From positions 248,001 to 312,000 of the forward strand of contig JBBSEX010000002.1 of assembly GCA_038239345.1 (NCBI GenBank): a stretch of 64,000 bases of DNA, read 5' to 3'. This DNA is from JBBSEX01 sp038239345. Lineage in GTDB: Bacteria; Acidobacteriota; Terriglobia; Bryobacterales; Bryobacteraceae. The stretch's first letter is position 1; each line of letters starts with the position of its first letter. Positions 35,423-45,214 of this stretch are shown here, piece by piece. The notes below the pieces were generated by a model, which was not told the DNA's origin, did not search any database, and saw nothing but the letters and a program-made list of their open reading frames with translations. Made by a program: the position numbers and the translations under genes.

Positions 35423-38400
35423 TCAGTCTGTTTCGGATTTCCGCGCGCCCAGCGGCAGGAAGCGCTTCACCGCGGCGACCCACCCGTGGCTCTTGTCATG
35501 AAATACAATGCTGCCCGGCACCAACAGTTCTACTTCGGTTCCCGAAGTCGCGGAGCTAAACACCCGAAGCTTCCCTCCCACCCGCGCGGCGCGTTCCTGC
35601 ATGCCTTGTAGTCCGAAATGCCCGTGGCGACCGTTCGCCACAATGTCCGGCGCAATGCCTTTGCCGTCATCGCGAATGCGCATCGACAGGTCCCGCGCAT
35701 AAATTAGATCCACTTCCACCCGGCTGCCGTGGGAGTGCGTGCAGGCGTTTCGAATCGCCTCATAACCGATCCTGTATACTTCATCGCGTACGATCGGATG
35801 CATTTCTTTCGATGTTCCCGTCACCGTAAGTGCGAACTCCATCGACTCTGTCAAACCGCACTGCAGCGCCGCCGCTTGAAATGCTCTGGCCAAATCGTTG
35901 CCTTGGGTTGTTGACGTACGCAAAGAATTCAAAGCCGCCCGGCCCTCCGTCATGGCGTGCCCCAGCCACTGCGCCAACTGTTCCATCGCACTCCGCATCC
36001 GATCGGAATTTTCGGGTGTGTCGAGCGCGTCTTCAGCCACCAACTTACTCCCTTGAATAGTTTGAAGCAGCGTGTCATGCAGTTCCCTTGCAAGTCGCGT
36101 TCGCTCTTCCAGCCGCTCATCGAAGCGAGAATTGATTCCCGCCGCGATTTGCCGCACCCGCAACCGGTATAGCCCCCACACAGAAACAATTCCGAATCCC
36201 GCCGCCAGGAAACGGAACCAGGTCGTCTGATAATAAGCGGGCGTCACGCTGAAGCTCCACGTTGCACCGGCTTGGTTCCAAACGCCATCGTTATTACAGG
36301 CGATCACGTGAAATTTATAATCGCCAGGCGCCAAATCGCTATAAAACGCCTGTCGCCGCGTTTCCGGATCCTGCCAATCGCTTTCGTGTCCTTCCAGTCT
36401 GTAGCGGAATCGCACTTTCCGCGGCATGGCGAAACTCAGCGCCGTATACTCAATTTCCAAGTCGCGCGGTAGCGGGGGCAAACGGAGGTTATCTCCCGGC
36501 AGATAAGATTTATGGTCCACCACGATTCGTTCCACGTGCACCGGCGGCGGCGTGCTATTCCAATGTAAATCGCCCGGGTCAATCGATTGCAGTACGGAAG
36601 CGTTTGCGAACCACAACCGTCCGTCGGGTGATCGCGCGGCCATCGGCTTGAACGAGGATAGGCCCGGCTGAGCTCCATCGAAAGTGTCGAAGGTTTTGAA
36701 CTGCACACCGTTATCCGGATGACCCCACCACTTCTTTAGCTCCGCTTCGGTGATAGAGAACAGTCCACAAGTGGCATACAGCCAAATAGCACCCGAGTCG
36801 TCTTTGATCGCCGCGAACATCTCATCGCAGGGAAGACCGTTGCGGGAATTGAGGGTCTTCACCTCTTTACTTTTTCGAAGAAACATTCCCTTGGTAGTGG
36901 CCATCCACAACCCCGCATCGGAATCGACAAAGAGGTTTCGGATTTTCATCACGCCCGGAGTTGCAGTCAACGAGAACGTTTCTAACTGTCCATTCCGATA
37001 GTGGCCTACCTCCCCGCGATTGAATCCAATCCAGATGCCGCCTTGCGGATCGGCTGCCAACGTCGAGCCTTTGACAATTCGCGAAGTGTCGACTTCTTCA
37101 ATTACCTTCCCGTCCCGAAGACGAATAAGCGCTCGGGTTACGGACGTCGTCGCCGCCCATATGTCGCCGCCTTCCTCTTCCACCAGGGAGACTACAATGC
37201 CCACCGGCGACCCGTCCGGGGCCTTTATCTTCCGAAATCGCCCCCCCTCATAGACCGCTAAATCGTTGTCTATGCCCATCCACAATCGGCCCGCGCGATC
37301 TCGCAACAGCGCCGTCACCATGCGGCCTGGCAGCCCTTCTCGAGCACCAATTCCCGCCAACTTTTGATCGCGAAGAACATCCAGGCTGCCCGCCGTGCCA
37401 ATCCAAATGCTTCCATCGGGTGCCGCTAGGACGGAGTGCGCATTATCTCCACTTAACCCTTCGCGCATCGATATAGTGGCCACTCGAACGTCATAAAAGG
37501 AATCGATACCTCGCGAAGTGATCGCCCAGACGACACCTTCGCGATCCTCATACAGGCTTTCAAGGGAATCGCTCGACAACCCGTCGGAACTCTGGAAATG
37601 ATCTACTCTTCGTTCGTGCAAGCGATAGAGCCCCTTGCTTGCTGTTCCAATCCAAAGTGCGCCGTCGCGATCCATTTGCAACGCGACGACGTTTAGGTCC
37701 GTGCTCCGCATTCCCGATAAGGCTTCGCCCTTCCACACCCCCTGGATCAGTTGTTGCAGTCCCAAGCCGGTACCCGACGGCTCCATTCCAACCCATAGCG
37801 AACCATCCGCCAAGCGAACGATCGCTTGCACTCCGGGAACACCCTCCGATCGTTTGAGTTCGTTTCGCAGATACTTACTGCCTGACCCCGGCTTCCAGCG
37901 GCACAGCCCAAGAGAACTGCCAATCCAGAAATTTTCAGCGTCATCGCGGATCAGCACCGAAGCAAATCGAAATGGATTACCATCGGCCTCGCCGTAACAC
38001 CGGGTCGCTTTATCGGATACCCGGCAGACTCCTCCCTTGGTATCGGGTACGCGTGAGCGCGATAACCACACCGCTCCATCCTTGTCTTCCACAAGCGAAG
38101 TGATTCGCCCGCGGGGCTCAGGATAACTGGTCAGCGCCGCGTTCTTCCAGCGATACAATCCTGCCCCCGTACCGATCCAGAGGCTTCCATCGCGTGCGCC
38201 TAATAAGGCATAAACGCTCGAAAATGGCGCTACTTTCGCGCTCAGATCATTCCACGAAACAAAGCGTACCCCGTCAAAGCGCACCAGCCCCGCTTCGGTC
38301 CCAATCCACAAATATCCATCCGCATCCTGCGTCATCGCGGTCGGTGAGCCGCTGAAAAAACCCTCCTGAAGACGCCACGCATGGTGCCCATATTGCGAAA

Positions 38401-38488
38401 TAAGATGCTTGGGATTCAGGCCTAACGCCGAACTCGCTACACAAAGAAACGCCATCAGCCGGAAAGTGAATAGCCGCGGCATGCTCAT
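35423..38488 (-). CDS. Two-component sensor kinase with Reg_prop propeller, Y_Y_Y and HisKA_3 domains
   Basis: About 1021 residues: a signal peptide, a periplasmic beta-propeller pair built from Reg_prop repeats (DADGYLWIGTEAGLVRFDG and many like it, about residues 40-640), a Y_Y_Y domain ending in WSFSVTPAYYQT, one membrane span, a HisKA_3 dimerisation domain with RELHDTLLQ (phosphorylated His) and a C-terminal ATPase domain (DDGKGI, GLQGM). Such kinases sense polysaccharide breakdown products in other phyla. No response regulator adjoins it. ATG 38488 gives the best signal; 38542 and 38482 are alternatives. Confidence 0.9.
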   Translation of the reverse strand: MSMPRLFTFRLMAFLCVASSALGLNPKHLISQYGHHAWRLQEGFFSGSPTAMTQDADGYLWIGTEAGLVRFDGVRFVSWNDLSAKVAPFSSVYALLGARDGSLWIGTGAGLYRWKNAALTSYPEPRGRITSLVEDKDGAVWLSRSRVPDTKGGVCRVSDKATRCYGEADGNPFRFASVLIRDDAENFWIGSSLGLCRWKPGSGSKYLRNELKRSEGVPGVQAIVRLADGSLWVGMEPSGTGLGLQQLIQGVWKGEALSGMRSTDLNVVALQMDRDGALWIGTASKGLYRLHERRVDHFQSSDGLSSDSLESLYEDREGVVWAITSRGIDSFYDVRVATISMREGLSGDNAHSVLAAPDGSIWIGTAGSLDVLRDQKLAGIGAREGLPGRMVTALLRDRAGRLWMGIDNDLAVYEGGRFRKIKAPDGSPVGIVVSLVEEEGGDIWAATTSVTRALIRLRDGKVIEEVDTSRIVKGSTLAADPQGGIWIGFNRGEVGHYRNGQLETFSLTATPGVMKIRNLFVDSDAGLWMATTKGMFLRKSKEVKTLNSRNGLPCDEMFAAIKDDSGAIWLYATCGLFSITEAELKKWWGHPDNGVQFKTFDTFDGAQPGLSSFKPMAARSPDGRLWFANASVLQSIDPGDLHWNSTPPPVHVERIVVDHKSYLPGDNLRLPPLPRDLEIEYTALSFAMPRKVRFRYRLEGHESDWQDPETRRQAFYSDLAPGDYKFHVIACNNDGVWNQAGATWSFSVTPAYYQTTWFRFLAAGFGIVSVWGLYRLRVRQIAAGINSRFDERLEERTRLARELHDTLLQTIQGSKLVAEDALDTPENSDRMRSAMEQLAQWLGHAMTEGRAALNSLRTSTTQGNDLARAFQAAALQCGLTESMEFALTVTGTSKEMHPIVRDEVYRIGYEAIRNACTHSHGSRVEVDLIYARDLSMRIRDDGKGIAPDIVANGRHGHFGLQGMQERAARVGGKLRVFSSATSGTEVELLVPGSIVFHDKSHGWVAAVKRFLPLGARKSETD

Positions 38489-38624
38489 TTTGGATGTGGC
38501 TTCAGATGAACTCGTTAACCGCTGGATAATGCCGGGGATCAAAACGCTCCTTGCAGCATACCGGACTTGCCATTTTTCGGCATACCCCTAAACGGTATGT
38601 TGTAAGCTGTATTTCTCTGCAGGG

Positions 38625-39296
38625 TCAGGGGTGTGGCTTGCCTCTTAAATTCGCGTCCATCCCGCCGCCATTGTGGGAACGGATGCGAAATTCTCCAAAG
38701 CAAAGCAGCCGCAAGATTGAGACCGGCCGCAGATGCCAGCTTGCCCATGTCACCGGCGAATCCCCATTCATATCGCGCGCGTCGATCGTCGCGCCAGCAT
38801 CCAGCAACAACTGGATGGCTTCTTCATCGCCGAATGCCCCGGCCCGATGCAGAGCAGTTTCGCCTTTCGTGCGGCAATCGCGCATGAATCCGCCAGTTTC
38901 AATGGATTTCCTGGTAACGCGATTCGGGTCCGCTCCATGCGCCAGCAGAACTTTCAATACAAGATTCTGCACCGGTCGCGTGGAACAAAGAGCCGAGTGA
39001 AGCGGTGTTTCCCCGGTATCGGGCAGCGCTTGGTTTACATCCGCTCCGCGCTCCAGCAGGAATTTGCAAAGCCTCCAATGCCCGTGAAAGCACGCCCCAA
39101 TCAGCCCGTTTTCAATCGCCGAAAACGATGCGCCATTCGCCAGCAAAAACTTGATCGCGCTCACATCCCCGTAATAAGCGCACCACTCCAACAGCGATAC
39201 TCCGTCGGCATCAGTCGAGTTGGCCGACTGTTCTTGCGCCAGATATTCAAACACTAAATCCGTGCGGCCGTCCGTAATTTCATCTAACATCGCCAT
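38625..39296 (-). CDS. Ankyrin-repeat protein
   Basis: A 223-residue protein with about five ankyrin repeats: DADGVSLLEWCAYYGDVSA, ...LLERGADVNQ, GETPLHSALC..., GETALHRAGAFGDEEA and DMNGDSPVTWAS. It probably mediates a protein contact in the cytoplasm. It starts 7 bases after the broken alpha-2-macroglobulin gene, so it was presumably co-transcribed with it. A second ATG at 39290 is possible. Confidence 0.85.
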   Translation of the reverse strand: MAMLDEITDGRTDLVFEYLAQEQSANSTDADGVSLLEWCAYYGDVSAIKFLLANGASFSAIENGLIGACFHGHWRLCKFLLERGADVNQALPDTGETPLHSALCSTRPVQNLVLKVLLAHGADPNRVTRKSIETGGFMRDCRTKGETALHRAGAFGDEEAIQLLLDAGATIDARDMNGDSPVTWASWHLRPVSILRLLCFGEFRIRSHNGGGMDANLRGKPHP

Positions 39297-39302
39297 GGAA
39301 TC

Positions 39303-42300
39303 TTATTTTACCGTCCATAGCACCGGCGGCACTTCCGCCATTGCTTCCGGATTGTAATAATCGTACAAAATCGACGGCCCCGACTTCGCCACCATCGGCA
39401 CCCGGGCGCTCACCAGAAACTCGAAGGAGGATCCCCCTGCCGCGGGCCACAAGTACAACACCACTCGATCCGGAAGAATCTCGTAATGATCCACCCCATT
39501 CGATTCGTCGATTATGCTTTCCAATGAAGCTCGATCCACCTCCGCGCCAGGAGGCAAGCCGATTTCCGCCAGCATCATTCCATATCCGCGAAATCCTACA
39601 CGTTCGGCTTTCGCCGTGCATCGGACCAACTCACCAGCACGGGATTCCAGGCGATCAAATTGAACCGCCAGCCGCAATTCGGCCGAGGTCCTTACTTTCG
39701 CTGGCTCCCACGGTACCCAGTGTGTTGTCGAATATCGCATCATTGCCGCTTGCATTCCGGCCGACGGCGTAAGGGCAATTCGATTCTCTCCAGCAGGTAG
39801 AAATGCCGATAAATCCACCGTAATCGGATCGGTTGCTTTCGGATCGCCGGGCATCGCTACAACCTTGATCAAACGCCCATTCGAACGAACATCCATGGTT
39901 CCGCCGGTGCCGCCAAAACCTCCCAGCGCCACCGACGCATCGGCCAGGGCGCGCATCGCCCGCACCGTCGATTGAGTCGAATACCAACCGCCTGTCGCAT
40001 CTCTACCGCGCAACAGGAACGCCACGCCACGCCGGATCGGTCCCTCGACACCCGCCGAATCGGGATGGGCAGCACGCCACGCCGAGAGTGCACTTACAAC
40101 TAGTCCCGTAGTCTCATAACGCCCTGCCGTTCCCCATCCATAGAACGGCGTATTTGTTTTAAGGTCCCAATACACTCCGCCGCGTTCGTCGCGCCCCAGC
40201 GCTGTTAATCGAGCAACCGCATCGCCTAAGACCGATTCATCGCCTGAGTCGATCGCCGCCAGAATGAACTGCGCCAGCATGTACGGCTCGTCGGTGCTAT
40301 CGATGAATCGCGCAACGTGATGATAGGCTCCCGAAAGGCTAGCCGCCCGAATCTTCAATCCGGCTTTTTTAGCGGCTGCCAGCGCCTTCATCACCACACC
40401 GGTCAACAGCAGCGTTTGACGTTCCTTAAGCGCCGCGTTTCCCGCTGCCGATATCCACGTGCCATCTTTTTGCTGCCGATTCTCCAGCCACGAAGCCAAC
40501 GCCTGTATATCATCGCGATCCATGGCGGCCATCGGCTCAGCTTCTATCAGGAAACTCAGCGCATAAGCACTCACCGCGATATCCGCCTCGCCCGCACCCC
40601 AATAACTGATGCCCCCGCCCGAATGTTGAAACGCCTTCAACCTCTCCACGGCAATATGCACATTCGTCATCGCCCGCTTCTCAATCCGTGGATCGATAAT
40701 GCCCGCCGCCCGCGCGAAACGCCATGCCACAAGATTTGCATAGCCCGCCGAGATCGTCTGCTCCGCGCATCCATGAGGCGCAATCAAAATTGCCGACGCA
40801 CTCTCCAGCAATAGCGAAGCCACGTTGGGATAGAGCCGAAGTTCTCCCCGCACACTGTTTGGTTTGGCATTCGCGGGGATCGTCACCACGAATGCCGTGT
40901 CTCCCAATACAAAATCTCCAGAGCTCTGGACGATCTCCTGCCCGTCGGGATGAACGCGCAAGCTCTTCTCGATCGCATCGTTATTGCTGCCCGTGCTAAC
41001 GTTGCTGCCCGCGCCTACGGTAATCCGTTGTTTAGCCTTATCGCTCATCTTCTTCGCTTGCACAACGTAAGTAGCGTTCACTGAGCTATTCGCCGGCACC
41101 ATCAGGCCTTGCGTCGCCGACCCCTGCGCGATAGACCAATCGTTCGGCTGAAGCGTAACATCCGCCTTCTGCTCATGATCCTGATAATTTCGAACCGCTA
41201 CGGGGAGCTCGATCTTGTCGCCTTCAGTCAATACCGCTGGCGGATTGAAGTCCAAAAAGAGCGGCTGAAAGGTCCGCACATCGCTCTCCGCTTCCGCCAT
41301 TCGTCCGTCCATTGTGGAGGCGATCACGGCAACCTTCCACGTCGTCACGCTGTCCGCGAAATCCAACTGCGCATGAGCGATGCCCCGGGAATCGGTAATC
41401 ACTTCCGGAAGCCACAGCAGCGTCTCCGGGAAATACTCACGGACCCTTGGCGTCGCTGAAACCTCGGCCGATTGGCTCACTTGCGCATTTTGCGTGTTGA
41501 TTGTTGGGGACTGCGCCTCAACCAGAACGGATTCCGACACGGAGCCCACTTGCATCGCGAGCTCCACAGTGCTGGTCCTGCCCTCGCTCACCGGCACTTC
41601 GGAAATTATATATTTCGTGAAGCCTGGTGCAGATACTTCCAACGAATAAATTCCCGCCGGCACTGACCGGAAGTGGAAAATACCCCAATTGTTGGTAGCC
41701 GCTGAATTAGACCTCCCAGTTGCGTCTATCAAAGTCACAGTCACGCTCGGAATGGCAGCCCCCGATGGGTCCGTCACAAATCCGGAAATCGTCCCCGTCC
41801 CATGCGGCACTCCACCAGCCTGTTCCTTGGTACCCAATGCCTCGGGAGCGGATTCCTCGCTGAGCAGAATCGGAAAGCGAGCGACATCGAAGTCGTCCTC
41901 TGTATCTTCTATTCCGTCGGGTCCAGCGCTTCTGAGGGCGAACGTGATGAACTGCTGCGTCACCGGAACAATATCCGTCTTCGGCTTCGCCGCGCCCCCG
42001 AACACGCGGACAGTTTTCAAGTCGGTTCGAACGCCATACTTGGAAAGCGCCGAGCTCACCAATCGATACGGTCTGTTCCAGGCATCGCGGTAGCTTGCAA
42101 CGTCAATACCACCGCTCACCAGAGCTTTCTTAAATTCCTCCACAGTCCGCGGCTTACCAGCGGCCTGAATCGCCTTCTCCATCTCCGCGGTTTCCTTCTT
42201 AAAATATTGGCCTGAGAAGGTGCCAACTACAATATCGTCTGACGTCCCGAATTGACGATCGTGACCCGCGCTTTGAATCTGAATATAACGCGACGCTCCG

Positions 42301-45075
42301 GACGTCTCGACGCTGGCTCAATAAGGCGTACCCCACGGGTCGGGCAATGAGTTGAGCAGCAATCCGTTCGCGCTCAGCAGATTCACGAAAGCTGTATCCG
42401 TTGCTGGATAAGCGTCCTGCTTATTTAGCACTTCCTTGATTAAATGTTGTAGCGGTGTGAAATAAGGCCGCCTGAAAGTCGCGATGATAAAGTCGTCGGC
42501 GGTACCGCGCCGTTTGTCCGGGCCCGCGCTTCGCAACGTGATTACAAAGTTCCGGCCGTTAACGCTAAATTCCGTTAAGTAAGACATTCCCCATGGATCT
42601 TCCAGGTCCGACCAACGGCGCCCCAGCGCGCTCCAAAGCGCCGAAACATCCCGTGGGAACTCCAGCGAATCGGCATAGTGTTTATCCAGGGCGGATTGAA
42701 AATCGCGCATTTGCGCGGTTACCTTCGGAAATTCTGGTTTACTGCCGATGCTCTCGCTACTATCGCTTGTGATCATAGCCCCGGTGCCCGCCACCAGTGC
42801 CTCGGCCACCAAGTCGAGTTCTGGCGATATCGCCGCCGCCGGTTGCAGCGCGTAAAGATCGTCCAGGCTAATCCCGCCGATTTCCCGATCACCCGCGCCT
42901 CCGCAGTGAGTGCATCCAAACCACCGCCGGTGCCCAAATTCGTTATCCGTTCGGGCTCGCTCTAGCACTGCTTGATCCACCACAGCCAATCCCAGCGCCG
43001 CGTCTACCGGCGTCCCATTCGCCGACACTACCTGCATCCGCAGTGAGGTCTTCTCACCAGGCCGATACGTGTTTCGATCCGTGGTGGCGGACACGCGAAG
43101 GTCGGCGCCATCTGGAAAGACTACGGCCGTCGAGCCCGGAACTGTCACTCGGTGATCGCTTTCTGCATCCACGCCGGTCCACGCCGCGAAGACCACCGTT
43201 CGCTGGAACTCGGCCTGATAAGGAAACGTGATCTCGCCTTTGTGGTTGGTGATTCGGGCAACGCGGCTGGCTACGTCCCGGTCGCCGGCGATCGCGTGAA
43301 CCATCACGAACTGGTCCGCCACACTCGAACGCGAAGTCGTAACCCGCACGGTCACTGGCTCAGATTGCCGGTATATCGTGTGCTTCGTTTCCAATTGCAA
43401 CGTGTTCCCACCGCCGCGCCATAACTCGCCCACCTCCTCCACGCCGGTTAGTCCAGCACTATCTGTCGCCGTAATCTTCGCCTCCTGCCCTTCGTCGCTG
43501 TGTGACTGAGAGCACCAATCGCCCCGACACAACAGCATTGCCTTTCCAATTCCGTAGCGATTGGTTCGCAGACTTGTAGTTTGATCCTGATAGACAATGT
43601 TCACGGCGGCCGAAGCGGGTCTCCCATCGGCGTAAGACGTGGAAATATAAACCTCTGATGGCAAGTCCTTACGAGCCTGCGCGTGAACAACGTACACGTG
43701 AATCGCGTCGCGTGTAATCCGAACGTCGAAACGCCTCTGCTCCGTGCGGCCCGAGCTCATATCCTTGTAATACGCTGAGAAATGAATATCTTCAAACCGG
43801 CTCCTGCCGCCATCCCGCAACTTTTCCTGATTGGCCTTCACATTCAATTGCCCGATGAAGATCCCGTCCGCGCCCGCCTCCCCCTCGGCCACCGTTTCGT
43901 CGGTCGACTCGCTCTTGCGCGTCTTACGGTTCCACCGTGAATCGTTATTCCGCACAATTTTCACTTGCCCTTTCGGGACCGGTTTGCCAAAAAGATACTC
44001 TCCGCTTACCGTCACTCGCGGCTCTTTGCCGGGCAGATAAGCGGTACGATCCGGTTTAGCCGTTACGTGAAACACCGGCAATTCATAGCGGCTCAGACGA
44101 ACCTGGTGCCGCGCAATTTCAGTCTCGTGGCTCCCTTCCCGTTTAAGAACAATGTCATATTCGCCCAACTCCGCAGAGGCGCCGACAGGCCAGTCGTCGT
44201 GAACGATTCCGAATTTCGAAGCCACCAGTTCCACCGAATGGACTTGCTCATGATCGCGATCCGTAATCCGTAGCGATACCTTCGCGCCCGCCGCGGCCCT
44301 TCCTTCTGAATTAAGAACCACACCTCGCAGATGAATCGTTTGTCCCGGTTGATAAATAGGCTTGTCGCTCTAAGTACGGCGGAATCTCCACCGCGACAGT
44401 GGCGTCTTGCTTGAAATCGCCTCGCCGGGCTGTGATCTCTACGCTGGCTTCTTCATCGCCCTCATCATCCTCGGCGGCGGGGATGTCGAATGTGAAATCG
44501 TTGAATCCGTCTTCGCGCTTGATGGTGCGTACGGGGTTCAGTTTTTTACCGTCCACGGAGAGCGCGGCGCTCCATTGCACGCCACTGACTGGCATCCGCG
44601 TGGCCGGCTGAATCGCTTCGGCATGCACCACGATCCGGCTTCCTCGACGCGCAACCCCGGCATAGCTAGCTTTCAACTCGAAAACATAATCGGCAATCTG
44701 CGATACAGAAACAATTCCGCTCAATGGCGGCGATGCTCGCGCTTCCGCCGGCGATAAAGTCAGGTTGTACCGCAGCCGCTTCCAGATAGAAGACTTGCCA
44801 AATGGGAGTGGCGATTCGAAAGCCGATTCGCCAGGCGGAATCGTCACATCCCGGCGAACGGCGCCCAATTGCTGATCGTCGTCATTCACCCATTGAATTG
44901 TTAGAATCCCCCGCAGCGCGTGGTCCGCGGAACTGCTCACCGGGACGAGCACCGCTGTCGAATTATTTCGAAGTACCGCTCGAATCTTCGATTCGTCGAT
45001 GGCGATTGAAGACTCCCCATAAACACCCGGCAGACAAACAGACCCCACGACGAAGGCAAACACGGCCAGACGCAT
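39303..45075 (-). pseudogene. Alpha-2-macroglobulin family protein, broken by one frameshift and one stop
   Basis: Three consecutive frames give one protein of about 1920 residues: signal peptide and MG domains (45075-44311), then after a one-base loss near 44365 DKPIYQPGQTIHLRG and further MG domains, an in-frame TGA at 42318-42320 (after DPWGTPY), then the rest in the same frame. Features are the thioester motif GCAEQT (near 40765), an inserted CarboxypepD_reg domain (GTISGFVTDPSGAAIP), and three modules resembling the GspG pseudopilin C-terminus (DPWG-Y...SAGPD...DDF). Bacterial homologues trap proteases in the periplasm. Only two lesions in 5.8 kb suggests recent loss, or errors in the sequence. 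Confidence 0.85.
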
Positions 45076-45171
45076 GATCCAATCATGTTGGATGGCGCAA
45101 GCGGAAGCAATGCCCCCGCGTTACGCTCCCGAGTTGCTGTTGGCGGCCGTCACCAAACCGTCATTCCACTG

Positions 45172-45177
45172 TAAACT
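45172..45177 (+). promoter_or_regulatory. Candidate -10 element (TAAACT) for the TonB receptor and its leader ORF
   Basis: TAAACT ends 7 bases before an ATG at 45185 that opens a nine-codon reading frame; the receptor itself begins at 45211. Confidence 0.35.
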
Positions 45178-45184
45178 TCCCGCA

Positions 45185-45214
45185 ATGGCTTGCGTGCGAA
45201 GATCCAACCCATGA
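45185..45214 (+). CDS. Possible leader peptide (nine codons) coupled to the TonB receptor
   Basis: ATG 45185 starts MACVRRSNP and stops at TGA 45212-45214, which overlaps the receptor ATG at 45211 as ATGA. The receptor lacks its own clear Shine-Dalgarno sequence, so translation might be passed on from this leader. Purely inferred from layout. Confidence 0.3.
   Translation: MACVRRSNP

Noticed and set aside
36430..38400. Regular pattern of recurring short words
   Set aside because: It comes from the Reg_prop propeller repeats of the sensor kinase.
42318..42320. In-frame TGA in the macroglobulin as a possible selenocysteine codon
   Set aside because: No redox motif surrounds it, the gene has a separate frameshift, and the parallel module has Arg (PYR) at that point, so a CGA to TGA change is simpler.
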